A stretch of DNA of 64,000 nt from Actinopolyspora halophila DSM 43834. Its GTDB lineage: Bacteria; Actinomycetota; Actinomycetes; Mycobacteriales; Pseudonocardiaceae. The position numbers were made by a program, and so were the translations under genes. The notes under the pieces are model-generated. The model saw nothing but the letters and a program-made list of their open reading frames with translations. It was not told where the DNA came from and searched no databases. The stretch lies in NCBI RefSeq assembly GCF_000371785.1, contig NZ_AQUI01000002.1:1653276-1717275 (forward strand). The letters are read 5' to 3'. This document shows positions 59,231-64,000 of the stretch, in pieces. Numbering within the stretch: the first letter of the stretch is position 1; each line of letters starts with the position of its first letter.

Positions 59231-59806
59231 ATGTCTCAGAAACAAGAAGTTGCGCAGCCTTCCGGGGACAGTCCCTGGGTGATCGATACTCGCGAGTTCG
59301 GTCGTAGTCCGGGCAGCAGCCGCAGCTACACCCTCCACCCTCCGGCTCCCGCCGGTTTCGGTCTCGATATGATCCGGGTGCCCGAGGGTGAGCCACTCGA
59401 ACTCGATCTGCTGCTGGAGGCAGTGGTCGAGGGTGTGCTGGTATCCGGTACCGTCAGGGTGAACGCCAGCGGTGAGTGCGCGCGGTGTCTCGACCCGGTT
59501 TCCGAGGAAGCCGACGTCGAGTTTCGGGAGTTGTTCGCCTATCCGGACAGCGCTACCGACAGCAGTACCGATGAGGACGAGGTCAGCCGTGTTTCCGGTG
59601 ATCTGATCGATCTCGAACCGGTGGTTCGGGATACGGTGCTGACGTCGTTGCCCACCGCTCCGCTGTGCTCGCCGGATTGTCCGGGGCTGTGTCCCGGATG
59701 CGGTGCGAAGTGGGTCGACCTCGACCCGGAGCACCATCATGAGACGATTGACCCTCGCTGGGCCGCGTTGCGTGAGCGGTTCGGTGGGACCGAGGAGGAG
59801 AAGTAG
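59231..59806 (+). CDS. DUF177 (YceD) family protein
   Basis: A 191-aa member of DUF177, whose gene almost always precedes rpmF and which is implicated in 23S rRNA maturation/ribosome assembly in other bacteria. WVIDTREFGRSPGSS opening, ECARCLDPV (first Cys pair), and CSPDCPGLCPGCG (four more Cys, likely zinc). ATG 59231 fits homologue length; GTG 59189 in frame is possible. Ends 2 bp before rpmF, so coupled. Confidence 0.88.
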   Translation: MSQKQEVAQPSGDSPWVIDTREFGRSPGSSRSYTLHPPAPAGFGLDMIRVPEGEPLELDLLLEAVVEGVLVSGTVRVNASGECARCLDPVSEEADVEFRELFAYPDSATDSSTDEDEVSRVSGDLIDLEPVVRDTVLTSLPTAPLCSPDCPGLCPGCGAKWVDLDPEHHHETIDPRWAALRERFGGTEEEK

Positions 59807-59808
59807 TC

Positions 59809-59991
59809 GTGGCTGTCCCCAAGCACAAGGTTTCCCGGTCGAACACCCGTACGCGTCGTTCGCAGTGGAAGGCTTCCGCGCCGACACTGGTGGCGTGCCC
59901 CAACCGGGCTTGCAGTGAGAAGAAGCCGCCGCACGTGGTCTGCCCCTCTTGCGGCCAGTACGGCGGTCGTCAGATCGTCAACCCTGCCTGA
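59809..59991 (+). CDS. rpmF: 50S ribosomal protein L32
   Basis: A 60-aa L32: AVPKHKVSRSNTRTRRSQWKA start (quoted in part: AVPKHKVSRSNTRTRR) and four Cys (CPNRAC and CPSCG) forming the zinc-ribbon C+ type. GAGGAGGAG upstream of GTG 59809. Sits between the DUF177 gene and rnc. Confidence 0.96.
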   Translation: MAVPKHKVSRSNTRTRRSQWKASAPTLVACPNRACSEKKPPHVVCPSCGQYGGRQIVNPA

Positions 59992-60003
59992 TAGGCGTCG
60001 GCC

Positions 60004-60768
60004 GTGGGGGGAAAGCAGCAGTCCCGAGGCCGTACGTCGGACCGGTCCTCGTTGGTTGAGGCTCTCGGCGTCGACTTCGACGCCGAGATGCTCACGCTCG
60101 CTCTGACGCACCGCTCGTACGCTTACGAGAACGGTGGCCTCGAGCCCAACGAGCGGCTGGAATTTCTCGGTGATGCCGTGCTCGGGCTGGTCGTGACCGA
60201 TCGTCTCTACCGGGACCATCCGGACCTGCCGGAAGGGCAACTCGCGAAGCTGCGGGCGAGCGTGGTCAACATGCACGCTCTCGCCGGAGTGGCTCGTGAA
60301 CTGGGCGAGGGCGGACTCGGCCAGTACTTGTTGCTCGGCCGCGGGGAAGAGCTGACCGGTGGTCGGGACAAGGCCAGCATCCTGGCCGACTCGCTCGAGG
60401 CCGTTCTCGGTGCTGTTTATCTGCAGCACGGGGTCGAAACGGCTCGTTGGGTGATCCACCGGCTGTTCGATTCGTTGCTCACCGAGGCTCCGATGCTCGG
60501 CGCCGGCCTCGACTGGAAGACGAGTCTGCAGGAACTGACCGCCTCGGCGGGTCTCGGAGTCCCCGACTACCGCGTCGAGGAACAGGGTCCGGACCACCGC
60601 AAGGAGTTCAGCGCCTACGCCGTCATCAACGGTGAGATCTTCGGCCAGGGCGACGGCGGTACCAAGAAGGACGCGGAGCAGAAGGCCGCGCAGACGGCTT
60701 GGCGGACCCTTTCCGAACAGCTCAACAGTGGTTCCGCCGATTCGGAGGAGTCCACTTCCGCGGAGTGA
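60004..60768 (+). CDS. rnc: Ribonuclease III
   Basis: A 254-aa RNase III cutting double-stranded RNA in rRNA and mRNA processing. Catalytic signature [21 protein letters not shown] (quoted in part: [11 protein letters not shown], near 47-57); second acidic cluster [12 protein letters not shown] near 128-139; C-terminal double-strand RNA-binding domain (about 170-240; [20 protein letters not shown]). GTG 60004, 12 bp after rpmF. A Ser/Glu-rich tail follows the dsRBD. Confidence 0.96.
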   Translation: MGGKQQSRGRTSDRSSLVEALGVDFDAEMLTLALTHRSYAYENGGLEPNERLEFLGDAVLGLVVTDRLYRDHPDLPEGQLAKLRASVVNMHALAGVARELGEGGLGQYLLLGRGEELTGGRDKASILADSLEAVLGAVYLQHGVETARWVIHRLFDSLLTEAPMLGAGLDWKTSLQELTASAGLGVPDYRVEEQGPDHRKEFSAYAVINGEIFGQGDGGTKKDAEQKAAQTAWRTLSEQLNSGSADSEESTSAE

Positions 60769-60819
60769 CTCGCCGGGCCCCGTGCACGTCTTCCGTGAAG
60801 CGTGTTCGAGGATGGTCCG

Positions 60820-61734
60820 GTGCCCGAACTACCCGAAGTCGAGGTAATCCGCAGCGGTCTGGTCGAGTACGTGCGTGGCCGTGCTCTCTCGAAGGTCGAA
60901 GTGCTGCATCCGCGTGCCGTGCGCAAGCACGATCGCGGGGCGGAGCACTTCACGTCCGAGCTGAGTGGGCGTGCGTTCCTGGATGTCCGCAGGCGGGGGA
61001 AGTACCTGTGGCTGGACCTGGGGGACGCGCGTTCCACGGATGCCTTCCGCCCCGACGGTGAGTCGACCCGTCCGGAACAGGCGGTGCTCGCGCATCTCGG
61101 GATGAGCGGCCAGTTGTTGGTGCAGCCTCCCTCGGCGCCGGACGAGAAACATCTGCGGGTCAGATTCGTGTTCGACGACGGCGGCCCGGAGCTCCGCTTC
61201 GTCGATCAGCGTACTTTCGGCGGTTTGAACCTCACCGATCTCCTGAGGTCCGGTGGGACCCTCGTGCCCGAGCCCATCGGGCACATAGCCGCCGACCCCA
61301 TGGAACCCGCGTTCGACCGGGACGCCGCGGTCGAGCTCATACGCTCCCGCAGGACCGGGATCAAGCGGGCGTTGCTCGACCAGAGCCTGGTTTCCGGGGT
61401 CGGCAACATCTACGCGGACGAGGCGCTCTGGCGGGCCGGACTGCACTGGGCGCAGTCCACGGGCAAACTCGCTCGTGAGGACGGGAGCACCCTGCTGGAG
61501 GCCGTCGGCGAGGTCATGCGGGATGCCCTCGACGCGGGCGGAACCTCCTTCGACGCGCTCTACGTGAACGTCAACGGGCAGTCCGGCTACTTCGGTCGGT
61601 CGTTGGCGGTGTACGGGCGAACCGGATCGCCCTGTTCACGCTGCGGTGTCGCGATTCGCAGGGACGTGTTCATGAAGCGTTCGGCGTACTCCTGTCCCGG
61701 CTGCCAGCCCTTGCCCGCCGAACCGCACTGGTGA
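60820..61734 (+). CDS. mutM: Formamidopyrimidine-DNA glycosylase
   Basis: A 304-aa Fpg/MutM excising 8-oxoguanine and FaPy lesions. GTG 60820 gives PELPEVEV, with catalytic Pro2 and Glu3 after Met removal; Lys in [12 protein letters not shown] near 60; [21 protein letters not shown] (helix-two-turn-helix); C-terminal zinc finger CSRCG ... CPGC near 275-297. GAGG upstream. With MutT1 in this window it supplies two layers of 8-oxoG defence. Confidence 0.96.
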   Translation: MPELPEVEVIRSGLVEYVRGRALSKVEVLHPRAVRKHDRGAEHFTSELSGRAFLDVRRRGKYLWLDLGDARSTDAFRPDGESTRPEQAVLAHLGMSGQLLVQPPSAPDEKHLRVRFVFDDGGPELRFVDQRTFGGLNLTDLLRSGGTLVPEPIGHIAADPMEPAFDRDAAVELIRSRRTGIKRALLDQSLVSGVGNIYADEALWRAGLHWAQSTGKLAREDGSTLLEAVGEVMRDALDAGGTSFDALYVNVNGQSGYFGRSLAVYGRTGSPCSRCGVAIRRDVFMKRSAYSCPGCQPLPAEPHW

Positions 61735-61756
61735 CGGGGCCCGGTGGCGGGCCCCG
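61735..61756. terminator. Bidirectional terminator mutM / asnB
   Basis: Perfect 8-bp GC stem (61735-61742 with 61749-61756) immediately after the mutM stop, between convergent genes. Confidence 0.65.
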
Positions 61757-61794
61757 ACGTCGTCGGCGCCCGCCACCGATGCGGCGAAGTCCTG

Positions 61795-63630
61795 TCAGAC
61801 CTTGATCGCCGGGTTGTGCTGCTGCATCCAGATCGAGACGTCCAACAGGCGTTCCAAGGCGTTGCGCATGTTCGTGTCCACCTGCTCGGCCGGGTGATCC
61901 ACGATCCTCCTGAGCCACTCCCCGTTGAGCAGGTCGACCGCGGGGTCGTTCGCGGTGAGCAGCTCCTTGGACTGGCGTTGCAGTTCGGCCGCGTAATTCG
62001 GGTCCTGGGTGGACGGGTAGGGGCTCTTCACCCTCTCGGAAACCGAGCGCGGCAGCACGTCGGATGTGGCCCGCCGCAGCAGGCTCTTCTCCCTGCCGTC
62101 GTGGGTCTTGAGCGACCAGGGCGCGTTGAACACGTACTCCACCAGGCGGTGGTCGCAGAACGGCACGCGGACCTCGAGGCCCACCGCCATGCTCATCCGG
62201 TCCTTGCGGTCCAGGAGCATGCGGACGAACCGGGTCAGGTGCAGGTAGTTCATCTCGCGCATCTTGCGTTCGAACGAGCTCTCCCCGGCGAGCTCCGGGA
62301 GGTCGCGCACGGCGTTCCGGTACTCCGCGTCGACGTATCCGGGCAGGTCGAGAGACTTGGCCAGGGCGGGGTCGAGCACGCTCTCCCCACCGGTGTGCTC
62401 CTCTCCGAGCGCTGCCAGCCACGGGAAGGTGTCCGCCTCGCGGGCCCGCTGATCGAAGAACCACTTGTAGCCCCCGAAGATCTCGTCCGCCGACTCACCG
62501 GACAGGGCGACCGTGGAGTGCTCGCGAATGGACTTGAACAGCAGGTACAGCGAGTTGTCCATGTCACCGAGGCCGAGCGGGATGTCCCGCGCGGCGACCG
62601 CCGCGCGCCGTACCGCCGGATCGGCCAGCGTCCGGGGATCCAGCACGATGTCCCGGTGCTGCGAGCTCACGTGCTGGGCGACGTCGTGCACGTAGGGACC
62701 GTCGGGTGTGTCCCGCAGTGAGTCGGCGACGAAGTTCTCGGTCTGCCCCAGGAAGTCCACCGCGAAACTGCGAACCCGCTCTCCGGACGACTCGAGCTGT
62801 TTGGCCGCGAGCGCGGTTATGACACTCGAATCGAGTCCTCCGGACAACAGTACACAGCGCGGAACGTCCGAGATCAACTGACGGGCGACGATGTCGTCGA
62901 GCAGTTCGCGAACGCGGTCGCTGGTCTCCGCCGCGTCGGCGGTGTGCTCCCGGGCCTCGAGCTTCCAGTAGGTGTGCTGGTGTGTGCCGTCGCGGTCGAC
63001 GGTCAGCACGGTACCGGGCTCCACCTCGGCCATGCCCGACCAGACCGCGTGCCCCGGTTTCTTGGTCATGGCGAACATCTCGCGCAGTCCGTCGGCCCCG
63101 ACGACCTTCTCGGCCAGCGGGTTGGCCAGTATGGCCTTCGGTTCGGAGCCGAACAGCACGCCGTGCTCTGTCGGGTAGTAGTACAGCGGTTTGATGCCCA
63201 TCCTGTCCCTGACCAGGACGAGCTTGTCCGACCTCGCGTCCCAGATGGCGAAGGCGTACATGCCGTTGAGCCGTTCGGCGATGCCTTCACCCCACTCGAG
63301 GTAGCCGTTCAGCACCACTTCGGTGTCGCTGTCGGTGTCGAAGCGGTGCCCGCGGGTGCGCAGTTCGCTGCGCAGCTCGGTGAAGTTGTAGGCCTCACCG
63401 CTGTAGACCAGGGAGACCTTCCCGTCGGGGGTCTCGGTGGTCATGGGCTGGTTTCCGCCGGGGAGGTCGATGATCGCCAGCCTGCGGTGTGCCAGGGCCG
63501 CGTTGCGGTGGAAGCTCGTTCCGCCTGCGTCGGGCCCCCGGCAGGCCATGGTTTCGCACATGGCGTCGAGGGTTTCGCGCTGTTGGTCCAGGTGTCCCCG
63601 GAAGTCCACCCAGCCGCAGATACCGCACAT
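61795..63630 (-). CDS. asnB: Asparagine synthase (glutamine-hydrolysing)
   Basis: A 611-aa AsnB: N-terminal class II glutaminase with catalytic Cys2 (MCGICGW) and RGPDAGG; C-terminal synthetase with the PP-loop SGGLDSS at 263-269 and ALSGESADEIFGGY, RMSMAVGLEVRVPFCDH. Makes asparagine from aspartate with glutamine and ATP. The type without the actinomycete antibiotic-cluster context; also of the lid-protein-modifying AsnB group, so cell-wall amidation is a second possibility. CGGAG before ATG 63630. Its upstream region is AT-rich with palindromes. Confidence 0.93.
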   Translation of the reverse strand: MCGICGWVDFRGHLDQQRETLDAMCETMACRGPDAGGTSFHRNAALAHRRLAIIDLPGGNQPMTTETPDGKVSLVYSGEAYNFTELRSELRTRGHRFDTDSDTEVVLNGYLEWGEGIAERLNGMYAFAIWDARSDKLVLVRDRMGIKPLYYYPTEHGVLFGSEPKAILANPLAEKVVGADGLREMFAMTKKPGHAVWSGMAEVEPGTVLTVDRDGTHQHTYWKLEAREHTADAAETSDRVRELLDDIVARQLISDVPRCVLLSGGLDSSVITALAAKQLESSGERVRSFAVDFLGQTENFVADSLRDTPDGPYVHDVAQHVSSQHRDIVLDPRTLADPAVRRAAVAARDIPLGLGDMDNSLYLLFKSIREHSTVALSGESADEIFGGYKWFFDQRAREADTFPWLAALGEEHTGGESVLDPALAKSLDLPGYVDAEYRNAVRDLPELAGESSFERKMREMNYLHLTRFVRMLLDRKDRMSMAVGLEVRVPFCDHRLVEYVFNAPWSLKTHDGREKSLLRRATSDVLPRSVSERVKSPYPSTQDPNYAAELQRQSKELLTANDPAVDLLNGEWLRRIVDHPAEQVDTNMRNALERLLDVSIWMQQHNPAIKV

Positions 63631-63647
63631 GGTGTGCTCCGTCCGTC

Positions 63648-63690
63648 GGAAATATTTCCTTAGACAAATTAACTATTTTGTTGCACGGCT
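63648..63690 (-). promoter_or_regulatory. AT-rich asnB promoter region with palindromes
   Basis: A perfect 12-bp palindrome GGAAATATTTCC lies at 63648-63659, 17 bp upstream of asnB. A second, imperfect symmetric block begins ACAAA near 63664 and ends TTTGT near 63681. AT content is much above the surroundings; both could be operators or promoter elements. Confidence 0.5.
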
Positions 63691-63891
63691 GAAATGAACA
63701 ACAAGGTGAGGTCGATCACCGGGAGGGGTCTTGTGAACACGAAACGGGATGAATGGGATGTTCGGCTCGGTTCGCGTGGAAGCCGGTTCGGGCGGAGTGC
63801 GACGAACGGAGCTATGCTGATCAACACGGGCTCGTGATGCCGAAGGGCCGACACGACTTCGAAGAGCGGGCTCTCGACTCCGGGAGGTTGT

Positions 63892-64000
63892 GTGTCAGAG
63901 CGGGAGGAACGTGCGTGTGCCGGAACGGCACGGGAACCCGCTGTCCATGAGGGCGGCCTGGACGAACTGACGGAGCGGGCACGCGGTCTGGTCTCCGGTG
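63892..64000 (+). CDS. Unrecognised protein, N-terminal fragment
   Basis: An open frame from GTG 63892, with GGGAGG about 5 nt upstream, runs off the right edge after 36 codons. It is Glu/Arg/Ala-rich and ends LDELTERARGLVSG. Too short to assign. The gene is divergent from asnB. Confidence 0.45.
   Translation, partial: MSEREERACAGTAREPAVHEGGLDELTERARGLVSG

Noticed and set aside
57860-59887. Minus-strand frame of about 675 codons over sepIVA and the DUF177 gene
   Set aside because: Shadow of the coiled-coil gene; its repeats are the complement of the sepIVA heptads.

Overview
The window is a stretch of chromosome from a high-G+C actinobacterium. GTG and TTG starts are common and many promoters look leaderless. 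From ligA through mutM the gene order closely follows the Mycobacterium tuberculosis ligA-gatCAB-ilvBNC-serA-leuB-gltX-leuCD-hupB-mutT1-ppk1-gpsA-ddl-thiL-ung-rpmB-recG-pyc-coaD-sepIVA-rnc-mutM order (recalled from general knowledge, not searched). Several genes absent from that order (a glycine/sarcosine N-methyltransferase, DUF397, a PLP gamma-lyase plus cysteine dioxygenase, a MocR regulator, a secreted guanyl ribonuclease, asnB) point to a Pseudonocardiales/Actinopolyspora-type soil or halophilic actinomycete. The methyltransferase resembles the Actinopolyspora betaine-synthesis enzyme. I see no insertion sequence, prophage, CRISPR array or conjugative gene.

Layout. 1-6 kb: 3' part of ligA, a convergent ACT-domain gene, then gatC-gatA-(64-aa membrane microprotein)-gatB, tightly overlapped. 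6-9 kb: an LppZ-like PQQ-type beta-propeller lipoprotein, a DoxX membrane protein and a CFP-6-like PH-domain protein. 9.2-18.3 kb: amino-acid biosynthesis block (ilvB, ilvN, ilvC, serA, leuB, cimA). Both ilvB and cimA are preceded by a short leader peptide, a stem formed from the end of that peptide, and an intrinsic terminator, which is the arrangement expected of ribosome-mediated attenuation. 18.4-23 kb: FAH-family hydrolase, a FAD monooxygenase with a palindromic operator candidate, gltX and a HAD phosphatase. 23.2-23.7 kb: tRNA-Gln and two identical tRNA-Glu. 24-30.4 kb: stand-alone glycine/sarcosine methyltransferase, two IclR regulators, leuC, leuD and an HU protein with a long S/T/K tail carrying a perfect 201-bp internal duplication.

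30.5-45.5 kb: MutT1-like Nudix/phosphatase, ppk1, cofC (F420 synthesis), an acyltransferase, gpsA, a cystathionine gamma-lyase-like enzyme, cysteine dioxygenase, GNAT, MocR, ddl, DUF3515, a stand-alone Lrp-type ligand domain, thiL, ung and rpmB. 45.8-56.2 kb: a FakA/DAK2 protein, recG, a SAM methyltransferase, pyc, rsmD, coaD and a GNAT. 56.3-64 kb: secreted RNase Sa-like ribonuclease, a two-TM potassium channel whose C-terminal domain is frameshifted at a G7 tract, sepIVA, the DUF177-rpmF-rnc-mutM translation/repair cluster, asnB, and the first 36 codons of an unrecognised gene at the right edge.

Most of the window is core metabolism. What deserves a second look is mainly regulatory and structural: the two attenuators, the overlapping microprotein inside gatCAB, the split betaine methyltransferase, the HU tail duplication, the channel frameshift and a small AT-rich, inverted-repeat-bounded element before pyc. 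I did not find a clearly new multi-gene system.
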